A DNA stretch of 64,000 nucleotides from NCBI GenBank assembly GCA_014526335.1, contig JACTAT010000272.1, positions 62,001-126,000 of the forward strand, given 5' to 3'. Each line of letters starts with the position of its first letter. The first letter of the stretch is position 1. This DNA is from Chrysaora quinquecirrha (taxonomy: Eukaryota; Cnidaria; Scyphozoa; Semaeostomeae; Pelagiidae). A program made the translations under genes and the position numbers. Below are positions 22,880 to 33,913 of this stretch, piece after piece. Below the pieces are notes generated by a model. The model worked only from the letters and a program-made list of their open reading frames with translations, had not been told where the DNA came from and did no database searches.

Positions 22880-25047
22880 ACGCAAAAGTGTCCCGGAAGG
22901 TGAGGTGTATGAGCTAAGAAGTCATTATCACTGCAGCAACCACAACCCCTCATTCTCAAAAACAATAGCTACTGCAAGAGGAATTTCCAGAAAGGAGATG
23001 AAATCCTATTACATCGTCATATAAAAGTGGTCAGGCCCCAAAATAAATTTCATAATGCACCGCCATGGAAATGCTTCCAAACCCCAAGGTAGTAAATATT
23101 ACAACAAGTCCACAGATCAAGTGCCAAAATTTGGCAAAAGTAGAAGCCAAAACTGTAAGTGAGACCATATCTGGCCTTAAATTTGTCAAGAATCGCAAGT
23201 ACTCATCAAAAGCATAATGAAACAGGGGAGTAAAGAGAGGAAGTGAAACAGAACAGCTGATGGTGTCCCTAAAGACAAATCCTTTAGTTAGCTCTGTTGT
23301 CTTCACAAAAGATATGTTTCTGTCAACTCAAACCCTTATATCCCTGAAGATCACTATTGGTTCTGTGTGGTTGGAAATTCTGTATTGCAAGTTGATACCA
23401 CCTTTGAATTGGTGGATAAATCGATGGCTGACAGATACATCATTTGACAATGAAGCTTTGCTAAATGCTAGAGGCAAAAATCCACAGTTTCCTGGTCCAA
23501 GTTTTTTTCACTTCCACAAGACACAGGAGCACTATAGAAGGTTTGCTGGTGGGCTTCTTAAACAAAAACCATCTTGTATAATTAGCACTGATCTGGATAA
23601 TGAAAGAAAGAGATCTTCACAAGGTGAATATACTTGGCTGTAATCAGAAAACACAATCAAAGATCTTAGCTGATATCTACGGCTGTCAGAATGAAGTTTT
23701 GATGCAAGATGGATTGGCTGATGCAAAAGATGATGATGATTACGATGCGAAGCTTGCAAGCTTTCAACCTGTGTGGGATGAATTAGCTCCTAGTTTTCAT
23801 ACATGGTTTGACAAAAACCGTTTTAAGTTGTTCAAAGAATGCTTGGTGATGTCATCTTGACATAGTCTGGGTATAGAAGGTCGATTCAATACAAATGGTC
23901 TTGAATGTAAGTACAAACTCCCAAAAAAGACGTTAGGAAAGGAAGACATCCCAAAAGAGGTCAATGCAGTTGGCGAGGTCCTACATACGTAAGTACTGCA
24001 TTGAAGAAGAGAGGTCTGGAAAGTTCCACCTTGCTCCTGGGTATGAAAGTTTTTGTGTTGATCCTCTCAGATGGAATAGGTCCTGAGCACTAGAAGCAAC
24101 AAATCAAGGCATTTCGAGAATTCACAGCATTGTCTCTTGATGCATACAAAAAGCCATCCTCAGCTGGTTTTAAGTCTGCCCCAACCATCATGAGGCAGAG
24201 TACTTAAGCCCCAGAACCACAGCTCTTCATAACACAGGCAGAAGTACATACTGAGCCACCTGCAAAGAAAGTTACCCCATGAAGGTTGCGAAAACCATCA
24301 CGAAAACATGGCAGGTAGGAATGTAATGTGTGATCAACCCTTCTGTCTATTCAAGTCAAACAAATTTCTGCTCTGATTGGCAAATCTATGCGCTATCCCA
24401 CATTACCTCACAAAAGCTCTATATAAGTTGCACATGTATTAATTTATGGTCATTCACATATATTGATGGAGAAAGTTTTAAAACATACAAGAAATCAGCA
24501 AACACCATTTGAAATAAAACAGTAAACAAAGGCAATGATACTAACAGTTTTTAATTTTAAGATACACAACTCAAGTTTGTAATGATATGACAAATGTCCA
24601 ATTTTTCTCGTAATCAATGTAATCTTTTATTATTTTAAATGGTGTTTTAGTTTTAGTGATTTATTTGGAGAACTGTTTAAAAAAAATAATGATTTTTAAC
24701 AGCTAGAAAAATCTATTATTGCAGATGTAGTATACACGCCATATTTTATGCCAATTTGCCTTTTCTTATTACTGGAGGTTCAGCCAACCAAATAAGACTG
24801 ACACTAGCAGTGCCTCTTAAAAATTATGATCTTGTACACAAAGATGATTCCAAGATATGTCCCAAAAAAGTGTTCAAAGGTGTGAAAAGTGCAGAATGAC
24901 CTTTGGAAAAAATGATGCTGTCTTAGTGAGGACAGTAGGCATTCATGAGAGGACAGACAAAAATGGAAAAATCATCAAATATCAAAGGAATGTCTACCTC
25001 CATTATTCAACATCTTGCCTCATAGAGAACGACCAACATTTCAGCTT
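22880..25047 (+). pseudogene. decayed MULE-like transposase-family gene
   Basis: Plus-strand pieces match a large protein family that recurs in cnidarian genomes and that I associate with MULE-type transposases. 23410-23640 reads GPSFFHFHKTQEHYRRF and SCIISTDLDNER (the 'GTD.E' region). 23650-23860 reads KILADIYGCQ, MQDGLADAKDDDDYDAKL, FHTWFDKNRFKL. 24005-24085 reads GKFHLAPGYESF. 24857-25040 is a cysteine-containing C-terminal module (CEKCRMTFGKND, VYLHYSTSCL). Many stops and frame changes. It ends abruptly where the 1.65-kb repeat array begins at about 25048, so the array inserted into it or replaced its end. Family naming is from memory. Confidence 0.5.
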
Positions 25048-26696
25048 CTACATCGTGTTCTGAATCGATTTCTCAACAATTTCAATGATGCTATGTAGTA
25101 CCCTCCACTACACCTATTAGAATAACTTTTCAAGAAATGCGTGCAAGTTTTATATCTTTTTTCGATAAAATGATGATCATCTTGAAAGTGTAAACCGTGT
25201 CCAAGTATGTTTTCCATTGAGCTGCTTGGTAGAGCTTCGTTGAATTGTTTATGTTGTATTAGCGGTATAGGCATTGTGCTCTCTTATTGAAATTCCACAA
25301 TGGTACCTTTATGGTGCATTGTCCTTTGAAGTACCTATTTCACTAACATTTGTTACCCTTCATTAAAGTTGTGCTTGTAAATGATTTGCATTTACAAAGA
25401 AATCACTGGAAATAAAGAAACCTTTTATTCAGCTGCATCATAGACCAATTGAAATGACCATTTACCGTTTATGAAAATGAAAAATATAACCTGACGTCTT
25501 AGCATCGATTTTGCCTTTAACTACCATTGCCATTGCATCCTTGCTGCCTTGTTTTTAATTGAAAAATTGAGCCTCCAGTTCATAAATAAACATCGTAATA
25601 CTAGTGCACTATATGACAAACGAATAATTCATAATATATGAATAAGGATTAAGCAATAAAAGGGTGACTTCTGGAATGGATGCCACTAGCCTCGTTTTCA
25701 TGTTGGTTTTTCTGAATTCAGCAGTCATTTTCTGAAAGGATAACTTAGTTATTGCGTATTTTTTCGGCAGTATTGCCACAAAGCATGCAAGGATACTACG
25801 TTAGCCCGAAAAAAGTTATATAGGTACTAGCTTTAATGTTGTTTCAATAATAAATGACAAAAAAGCCAAGCAAAACAACGGAAATCAGAGCATAGGGCAA
25901 TTATGACGTCATCTATAGAACTTACAGTGTCAAAAATGTTACCAGTGAATTCAACACCCCCGAAAACCCTATAAAGTCGACAATCTTTTTGTAGGAATCA
26001 ACTAGCATACTGGATAAAAAAAAGACAGTAAAAAATTTTTCTTCGAAAAGGCTGACTAAAATGCTGGATAGTGATTGTATCAGGGGGTTTTCGGGGGCGC
26101 TGAATTCAATGGTGATAGTTAAAATTATGAAATTTGCCCATTTGACGTCATTATTGGCAATTTTGTTAATTTTTTGCCCAAATTTTACGGTTCCTCCACA
26201 AAGAATTGCAAATAAACGCAACATATGTAACTTTCTATTGATTTGAATTTTTGTTTAGGTAAAATACATCGTGAAAATAGTATAAGTTTCATACAAGCCC
26301 AACATCTTATGTAGTTATGCGAAGAAACACAGGACAGTATCGATATTTCGACGAAGATGTGACGTCATAAGTCAGTTTCAGCAATGTCCAAATTTCTTTA
26401 GCAGTAGAGCAATTCATTACGTCAACTTCAAACTGTAAAGTTTTTCCGTAGTTCCGACGGTTTACGGTTTTCCTACCTCTGAATAACTCTGCAGTTTTAA
26501 TAATAACAGTTGCCATTTCACATCTAACAACTGTACATGTATCAGTTACACTTACTGAACAATAAAACCGGTGCTTTATTGCCGCGGAATTTGCCTAACT
26601 TGCCAATGTTTGTCACAAACAGCACCAAGGCATTAAAATAACATGACTGTCATATTCATATTTAAAAGAGACTGATGCAGCTTTCGCCAATTATTT
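25048..26696 (-). repeat. 1.65-kb unit, copy 1
   Basis: Complete copy without any MITE. It has an empty site 1 (GACGTCATAAGTCAG near 26360) and at site 2 the sequence TTTTTTACTGTC on the minus strand near 26025. It runs directly into copy 2. Confidence 0.85.
25922..26224 (-). CDS. unit-borne 100-aa frame, doubtful
   Basis: Starts MLRLFAILCGG and is repeated in copy 2 (27573-27875); truncated versions occur in plus copies. Hydrophobic segments are present but no domain is recognised. Conservation only reflects the recent copying, so this is weak evidence for a gene. Confidence 0.15.
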   Translation of the reverse strand: MLRLFAILCGGTVKFGQKINKIANNDVKWANFIILTITIEFSAPENPLIQSLSSILVSLFEEKFFTVFFLSSMLVDSYKKIVDFIGFSGVLNSLVTFLTL

Positions 26697-28020
26697 CTAC
26701 ATCGTGTTCTGAATCGATTTCTCAACAATTTCAATGATGCTATGTAGTACCCTCCACTACACCTATTAGAATAACTTTTCAAGAAATGCGTGCAAGTTTT
26801 ATATCTTTTTTCGATAAAATGATGATCATCTTGAAAGTGTAAACCGTGTCCAAGTATGTTTTCCATTGAGCTGCTTGGTAGAGCTTCGTTGAATTGTTTA
26901 TGTTGTATTAGCGGTATAGGCATTGTGCTCTCTTATTGAAATTCCACAATGGTAACTTTATGGTGCATTGTCCTTTGAAGTACCTATTTCACTAACATTA
27001 GTTACCCTTCATTAAAGTTGTTTCTGTAAATGATTTGCATTTACAAAGAAATCACTGGAAATAAAGAAACCTTTTATTCAGCTGCATCATAGACCAATTG
27101 AAATGACCATTTACCGTTTATGAAAATGAAAAATATAACCTGACGTCTTAGCATCGATTTTGCCTTTAACTACCATTGCCATTGCATCCTTGCTGCCTTG
27201 TTTTTAATTGAAAAATTGAGCCTCCAGTTCATAAATAAACATCGTAATACTAGTGCACTATATGACAAACGAATAATTCATAATATATGAATAAGGATTA
27301 AGCAATAAAAGGGTGACTTCTGGAATGGATGCCACTAGCCTCGTTTTCATGTTGGTTTTTTTCTGAATTCAGCAGTCATTTTCTGAAAGGATAACTTAGT
27401 TATTGCGTATTTCTTCGGCAGTATTGCCACAAAGCATGCAAGGATACTACGTTAGCCCGAAAAAAGTTATATAGGTACTAGCTTTAATGTTGTTTCAAGA
27501 ATAAATGACAAAAAAGCCAAGCTAAACAACGGAAATCAGAGCATAGGGCAATTATGACGTCATCTATAGAACTTACAGTGTCAAAAATGTTACCAGTGAA
27601 TTCAACACCCCCGAAAACCCTATAAAGTCGACAATCTTTTTGTAGGAATCAACTAGCATACTGGATAAAAAAAAGACAGTAAAAAATTTTTCTTCGAAAA
27701 GGCTGACTAAAATGCTGGATAGTGATTGTATCAGGGGGTTTTCGGGGGCGCTGAATTCAATGGTGATAGTTAAAATTATGAAATTTGCCCATTTGACGTC
27801 ATTATTGGCAATTTTGTTAATTTTTTGCCCAAATTTTACGGTTCCTCCACAAAGAATTGCAAATAAACGCAACATATGTAACTTTCTATTGATTTGAATT
27901 TTTGTTTAGGTAAAATACATCGTGAAAATAGTATAAGTTTCATACAAGCCCAACATCTTATGTAGTTATGCGAAGAAACACAGAACAGTATCGATATTTC
28001 GACGAAGATGTGACGTCATA
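26697..28020 (-). repeat. 1.65-kb unit, copy 2 (ends at MITE site 1)
   Basis: Same as copy 1 until GACGTCATA, where a MITE begins. The continuation of this unit (TAAGTCAG...) appears 5.9 kb away at 33914, after another MITE. Confidence 0.85.
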
Positions 28021-28299
28021 CAATGGCTGCCAAATGTAGTTGGAACGCCCAAGATTTTTCGGGTGAATCACTGACATTTTCCGTAAATCTAGCATATTCA
28101 CGAGCTTAAGCCCTCCCCTCCCCCTCAAACAATGTTGAGACTATGGATGATTCTCTTTGCAATCGCGCGAGTCCAGAATTAGCTGGAAATTGTAGTGTTA
28201 AACAACATTGTTTGAGGGGGAGGAGGGGGAGGGTGAAGCAATAGTAGGCAGTGAAAGAGAATTTTAGCACAGGCGTTCCAACACTTTCGGCAGCCATTG
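28021..28299 (+). mobile_element. 279-bp MITE, copy a
   Basis: Terminal inverted repeats start CAATGGCTGCC and end GGCAGCCATTG. A strong internal palindrome is formed by a CCCTCCCCCTC arm and its complement around CAACATTGTTTG. The left flank is TA (GACGTCATA), as expected for Tc1/mariner-type targets. The right flank is TC, belonging to a different target site. It is non-coding, with transposition presumably in trans. Confidence 0.85.
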
Positions 28300-28625
28300 T
28301 CTTTTTTTTATCCAGTATGCTAGTTGATTCCTACAAAAAGATTGTCGACTTTATAGGGTTTTCGGGGGTGCTGAATTCACTGGTAACATTTTTGACACTG
28401 TAAGTTCTATAGATGACGTCATAATTGCCCTATGCTCTGATTTCCGTTGTTTTGCTTGGCTTTTTTGTCATTTATTCTTGAAACAACATTAAAGCTAGTA
28501 CCTATATAACTTTTTTCGGGCTAACGTAGTATCCTTGCATGCTTTGTGGCAATACTGCCGAAAAAATACGCAATAACTAAGTTATCCTTTCAGAAAATGA
28601 CTGCTGAATTCAGAAAAAAACCAAC

Positions 28626-30260
28626 ATGAAAACGAGGCTAGTGGCATCCATTCCAGAAGTCACCCTTTTATTGCTTAATCCTTATTCATATATTATGAAT
28701 TATTCGTTTGTCATATCAGCAAAAACTGATCAAAAGTTCATATTCAAGGCAGTATCATGGCAGGAGGTTGAGCAACAGCTGAAGTCCATTAAAAGAAATA
28801 AAGCAACGGGATTAGACAATCTACCACCAGGCCTAATCAAAGATTCAGCTGAATTAATATCTGCACCATTAGCACACTTAATAAATTTGTCGCTCAAAAC
28901 CAGCATCTTCCCAACTGACTGGAAGGCGGCCAAAGTTATTCCAACCCATAAGTCTGGTGCACACTCTAACCTGGATAATTATAGACCAATATCTGTGCTT
29001 CCTGTGATTTCTAAGATCATTGAAAAAATTATACATCGCCAACTCATAATTTTTCTCGACAAGAACCATTTGCTAACAAAGTTCCAGTTTGGCTTCAGGC
29101 CAAAACTATCCACAGAATATGCAGCAACTATCCTACTGGATAGCATCAGGAATAACGTCGACAAAGGCAAATTGGTTGGAGCAATATTTGTGGACCTAAG
29201 TAAAGCTTTTGACACCGTAAGTCACGCAATGCTGCTAGATAAACTCCCTCTTTATGGAGTTCAAGGCAAGGAGCTAGAGTGGTTCAAGGATTATCTTTTC
29301 TACCGGAAAGCAAAAGTATCCTGCAACAGCTGTTTCTCTAAGGAACATGTATTGCTGACAGGAGTACCACAGGGATCAATATTGGGTCCCTTATTATTCC
29401 TAATATTGTTTAATGACGTTGTAAATGTAATTAAGCATTCGACCATCTTGAAATATGCTGATGACACAGTCTTGTATGTTGCGGACAAGGATATCCAGTC
29501 CATAAAAGCCAAATTGTCAAAGGATATGGATTGTTTAGCAGACTGGCTAAAGAGAAATGAACTGGTTCTAAATCTAAAGAAAGGCAAAACTGAATCCCTT
29601 CTCTTCGGCACCTCTCAAAGGATTGCGAAGCAAACTGAGCCGCTCGAAATTGAACTGTCGCATCAAACTGTCATCCACAACACAACGGAATACAAGTATC
29701 TTGGTGTTCACGTGGATAGCTCGCTAAACCTGAATTCCAATTTCAATACTTGTTATAAAAAAGCGTCTAGAAGGCTTCGACTTCTAGCAAAAATAAGATC
29801 GTATATTGATCACGCCACAGCTGCTACCATCTATAATTCAATGATATTGCCAACATTCACATACTGTGGCATACTACAACTGAAATACACAAATACCCAG
29901 TTGGGCAGGCTCTCCTCACTTCACTCACGTTCGCTCAAAGTTGTCTATGGAGATATAAAACCAAACAAGAAGCTTACGTCAGTCGTCAATGCAAATAAGA
30001 TCAGGGCTTGCAAGCTGGTGCGAAAATGTCTGAACAAGGAAACATGTGAACAGTTGCAGAATCATTTCAAGTTGCAAGAGCATGAAAAGCACACACGAAA
30101 CAACAAGTACACATTAAAACTACCAAGGATCAAAACAGAGTACGCAAGAAAATCATTTATGTTTATGGGCGCGAATGTGTACAATGAACTACCGCTGGAT
30201 CTTCGTAAAATTGAGAGCTATAAAGAATTTGAGAAAAAACTTATAGAACATTTTACATGA
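28626..30260 (+). CDS. LINE reverse transcriptase, open frame fused to unit sequence
   Basis: A 544-codon frame. About the first 30 residues come from the surrounding repeat unit (MKTRLVASIPEV...) and the rest is a non-LTR reverse transcriptase of the CR1/Jockey type. Visible motifs are NKATGLDNLPPGLIK, NYRPISVLPVISKIIEK, GFRPKLST, FVDLSKAFDTVSH, GVPQGSILGPLLF and KYADDTVLYVAD, then the thumb and C-terminal tail. No stop interrupts it. The endonuclease is missing through 5' truncation. The intact RT motifs make this the youngest LINE in the window. Confidence 0.88.
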   Translation: MKTRLVASIPEVTLLLLNPYSYIMNYSFVISAKTDQKFIFKAVSWQEVEQQLKSIKRNKATGLDNLPPGLIKDSAELISAPLAHLINLSLKTSIFPTDWKAAKVIPTHKSGAHSNLDNYRPISVLPVISKIIEKIIHRQLIIFLDKNHLLTKFQFGFRPKLSTEYAATILLDSIRNNVDKGKLVGAIFVDLSKAFDTVSHAMLLDKLPLYGVQGKELEWFKDYLFYRKAKVSCNSCFSKEHVLLTGVPQGSILGPLLFLILFNDVVNVIKHSTILKYADDTVLYVADKDIQSIKAKLSKDMDCLADWLKRNELVLNLKKGKTESLLFGTSQRIAKQTEPLEIELSHQTVIHNTTEYKYLGVHVDSSLNLNSNFNTCYKKASRRLRLLAKIRSYIDHATAATIYNSMILPTFTYCGILQLKYTNTQLGRLSSLHSRSLKVVYGDIKPNKKLTSVVNANKIRACKLVRKCLNKETCEQLQNHFKLQEHEKHTRNNKYTLKLPRIKTEYARKSFMFMGANVYNELPLDLRKIESYKEFEKKLIEHFT

Positions 30261-30480
30261 CATTTATTATAAAAATTATATCAGAAACTTAGAATGTAAA
30301 TGGAAAAATTTCCTTTTTGTTTATTTGTATTCTTACATGAGACTCATTTTAATCTGTAAATATTTAGGGTAGCAACACTAAGGCATAGGACACAGGACAC
30401 ACATTGATAACAACAGTATTTAACTCGTTGACGTGTCTATCCTGTATAAATATTCGTCTTATTATTATTATTATTATTAT
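28717..30480 (+). mobile_element. 5'-truncated LINE inserted in unit copy 3
   Basis: Begins CAGCAAAAACTG and ends in an ATT/TTA microsatellite (30459-30480). Comparison with copy 4 gives exact edges. It inserted after the units had multiplied, because copies 1, 2, 4 and 5 lack it. Confidence 0.88.
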
Positions 30481-30818
30481 ATAGTGCACTAGTATTACGA
30501 TGTTTATTTATGAACTGGAGGCTCAATTTTTCAATTAAAAACAAGGCAGCAAGGATGCAATGGCAATGGTAGTTAAAGGCAAAATCGATGCTAAGACGTC
30601 AGGTTATATTTTTCATTTTCATAAACGGTAAATGGTCATTTCAATTGGTCTATGATGCAGCTGAATAAAAGGTTTCTTTATTTCCAGTGATTTCTTTGTA
30701 AATGCAAATCATTTACAAGCACAACTTTAATGAAGGGTAACTAATGTTAGTGAAATAGGTACTTCAAAGGACAATGCACCATAAAGTTACCATTGTGGAA
30801 TTTCAATAAGAGAGCACA

Positions 30819-31130
30819 ATGCCTATACCGCTAATACAACATAAACAATTCAACGAAGCTCTACCAAGCAGCTCAATGGAAAACATACTTGGACACGGTT
30901 TACACTTTCAAGATGATCATCATTTTATCGAAAAAAGATATAAAACTTGCACGCATTTCTTGAAAAGTTATTCTAATAGGTGTAGTGGAGGGTACTACAT
31001 AGCATCATTGAAATTGTTGAGAAATCGATTCAGAACACGATGTAGAAATAATTGGCGAAAGCTGCATCAGTCTCTTTTTAAATATGAATATGACAGTCAT
31101 GTTATTTTAATGCCTTGGTGCTGTTTGTGA
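30819..31130 (+). CDS. unit-borne 103-aa frame, doubtful
   Basis: Begins MPIPLIQHKQFNEAL and occurs in every unit: 25041-25274 (truncated), 26633-26923, 32742-33032 and 34159-34470. It is rich in His, Lys and Cys, with a possible HHFI and CTHF cluster but no domain I know. The C-terminus differs by one indel between copies (96 or 103 residues). It has no homologue that I recognise. Confidence 0.25.
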   Translation: MPIPLIQHKQFNEALPSSSMENILGHGLHFQDDHHFIEKRYKTCTHFLKSYSNRCSGGYYIASLKLLRNRFRTRCRNNWRKLHQSLFKYEYDSHVILMPWCCL

Positions 31131-31226
31131 CAAACATTGGCAAGTTAGGCAAATTCCGCGGCAATAAAGCACCGGTTTTATTGTTCAGTAAGTGTAACTG
31201 ATACATGTACAGTTGTTAGATGTGAA

Positions 31227-31436
31227 ATGGTAACTGTTATTATTAAAATTGCAGAGTTATTCAGAGGTAGGAAAACCGTAAACCGTGGGAACTACGGAAA
31301 AACTTTACAGTTTGAAGATGACGTAATGAATTGCTCTACTGCTAAAGAAATTTGGACATTGCTAAAACTGACTTATGACGTCACATCTTCGTCGAAATAT
31401 CGATACTGTTCTGTGTTTCTTCGCATAACTACATAA
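31227..31436 (+). CDS. unit-borne 69-aa frame, doubtful
   Basis: Begins MVTVIIKIAELFRGR in this copy and M-A-T in others (26307-26516 minus, 33793-34062 minus with a changed end, and inside 33037-33357). It lies downstream of the 103-aa frame in the same direction. Function unknown, and it may be chance. Confidence 0.2.
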   Translation: MVTVIIKIAELFRGRKTVNRGNYGKTLQFEDDVMNCSTAKEIWTLLKLTYDVTSSSKYRYCSVFLRITT

Positions 31437-31713
31437 GATGTTGGGCTTGTATGAAACTTATACTATTTTCACGATGTATTTTACCTAAACAAAAATTCAA
31501 ATCAATAGAAAGTTACATATGTTGCGTTTATTTGCAATTCTTTGTGGAGGAACCGTAAAATTTGGGCAAAAAATTAACAAAATTGCCAATAATGACGTCA
31601 AATGGGCAAATTTCATAATTTTAACTATCACCATTGAATTCAGCGCCCCCGAAAACCCCCTGATACAATCACTATCCAGCATTTTAGTCAGCCTTTTCGA
31701 AAAAAAATTTTTA

Positions 31714-31992
31714 CAATGGCTGCCAAATGTAGTTGGAACGCATAAGATTTTTCGGGTGAATCACTGACATTTTCCGTAAATCTAGCATATTCACGAGCTT
31801 AAGCCCTCCCCTCCCCCTCAAACAATGTTGAGACTATGGATGATTCTCTTTGCAATCGCGCGAGTCCAGAATTAGCTGGAAATTGTAGTGTTAAACAACA
31901 TTGTTTGAGGGGGAGGAGGGGGAGGGTGAAGCAATAGTAGGCAGTGAAAGAGAATTTTAGCACAGGCGTTCCAACACTTTCGGCAGCCATTG
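31714..31992 (+). mobile_element. 279-bp MITE, copy b
   Basis: Same structure as copy a. The flanks are TTTTTA on the left and TCTTTTTT on the right, both belonging to site 2 of the unit, so this is a straightforward site-2 insertion. Confidence 0.85.
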
Positions 31993-33634
31993 TCTTTTTT
32001 TTATCCAGTATGCTAGTTGATTCCTACAAAAAGATTGTCGACTTTATAGGGTTTTCGGGGGTGCTGAATTCACTGGTAACATTTTGACACTGTAAGTTCT
32101 ATAGATGACGTCATAATTGCCCTATGCTCTGATTTCCGTTGTTTTGCTTGGCTTTTTGTCATTTATTCTTGAAACAACATTAAAGCTAGTACCTATATAA
32201 CTTTTTCGGGCTAACGTAGTATCCTTGCATGCTTTGTGGCAATACTGCCGAAAAATACGCAATAACTAAGTTATCCTTTCAGAAAATGACTGCTGAATTC
32301 AGAAAAAAACCAACATGAAAACGAGGCTAGTGGCATCCATTCCAGAAGTCACCCTTTTATTGCTTAATCCTTATTCATATATTATGAATTATTCGTTTGT
32401 CATATAGTGCACTAGTATTACGATGTTTATTTATGAACTGGAGGCTCAATTTTTCAATTAAAAACAAGGCAGCAAGGATGCAATGGCAATGGTAGTTAAA
32501 GGCAAAATCGATGCTAAGACGTCAGGTTATATTTTTCATTTTCATAAACGGTAAATGGTCATTTCAATTGGTCTATGATGCAGCTGAATAAAAGGTTTCT
32601 TTATTTCCAGTGATTTCTTTGTAAATGCAAATCATTTACAAGCACAACTTTAATGAAGGGTAACTAATGTTAGTGAAATAGGTACTTCAAAGGACAATGC
32701 ACCATAAAGTTACCATTGTGGAATTTCAATAAGAGAGCACAATGCCTATACCGCTAATACAACATAAACAATTCAACGAAGCTCTACCAAGCAGCTCAAT
32801 GGAAAACATACTTGGACACGGTTTACACTTTCAAGATGATCATCATTTTATCGAAAAAAGATATAAAACTTGCACGCATTTCTTGAAAAGTTATTCTAAT
32901 AGGTGTAGTGGAGGGTACTACATAGCATCATTGAAATTGTTGAGAAATCGATTCAGAACACGATGTAGAAATAATTGGCGAAAGCTGCATCAGTCTCTTT
33001 TAAATATGAATATGACAGTCATGTTATTTTAATGCCTTGGTGCTGTTTGTGACAAACATTGGCAAGTTAGGCAAATTCATGACAATAAAGCACCGGTTTT
33101 ATTGTTCAGTAAGTGTAACTGATACATGTACAGTTGTTAGATGTGAAATGGCAACTGTTATTATTAAAATTGCAGAGTTATTCAGAGGTAGGAAAACCGT
33201 AAACCGTGGGAAGTACGGGAAAACTGTACAGTTTGAAGATGACGTAATGAATTGCTCTACTGCTAAAGAAATTTGGACATCGCTAAAACTGACTTATGAC
33301 GTCACATCTTCGTCGAAATATCGATACTGTTCTGTGTTTCTTTGCATAACTACATAAGATGTTGGGCTTGTAAGAAACTTATACTATTTTCACGATGTAT
33401 TTTACCTAAACAAAAACTCAAATCAATAGAAAGTTACATATGTTGCGTTTATTTGCAATTCTTTGTGGAGGAACCGTAAAATTGGGGCAAAAATTAACAA
33501 AATTGCCAATAATGACGTCAAATGGGCAAATTTCATAATTTTAACTATCACCATTGAATTCAGCGCCCCCGAAAACCCCCTGATACAATCACTATCCAGC
33601 ATTTTAGTCAGCCTTTTCGAAGAAAAATTTTTTA
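31993..33634 (+). repeat. 1.65-kb unit, copy 4
   Basis: Plus-oriented, bounded at both ends by site 2. A few substitutions relative to copy 3 (for example a CATGACAATAAAG tract near 33079 in place of CGCGGCAATAAAG). Confidence 0.85.
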
Positions 33635-33913
33635 CAATGGCTGCCAAATGTAGTTGGAACGCCCAAGATTTTTCGGGTGAATCACTGACATTTTCCGTAA
33701 ATCTAGCATATTCACGAGCTTAAGCCCTCCCCTCCCCCTCAAACAATGTTGAGACTATGGATGATTCTCTTTGCAATCGCGCGAGTCCAGAATTAGCTGG
33801 AAATTGTAGTGTTAAACAACATTGTTTGAGGGGGAGGAGGGGGAGGGTGAAGCAATAGTAGGCAGTGAAAGAGAATTTTAGCACAGGCGTTCCAACACTT
33901 TCGGCAGCCATTG
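33635..33913 (+). mobile_element. 279-bp MITE, copy c
   Basis: The left flank TTTTTTA belongs to site 2 and the right flank TAAGTCAG belongs to site 1. This is reciprocal to copy a, which joins the site-1 left flank to the site-2 right flank. Confidence 0.85.

Larger units (their letters stand above)
28300..31713 (+). repeat. 1.65-kb unit, copy 3, split by a LINE
   Basis: Plus-oriented unit that starts at site 2 (TCTTTTTTTATCC) and ends at site 2 (TTTTTA). It is interrupted at TGTCATAT/ATAGTGCAC by the LINE at 28717-30480, which is absent from the other copies. Confidence 0.85.
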
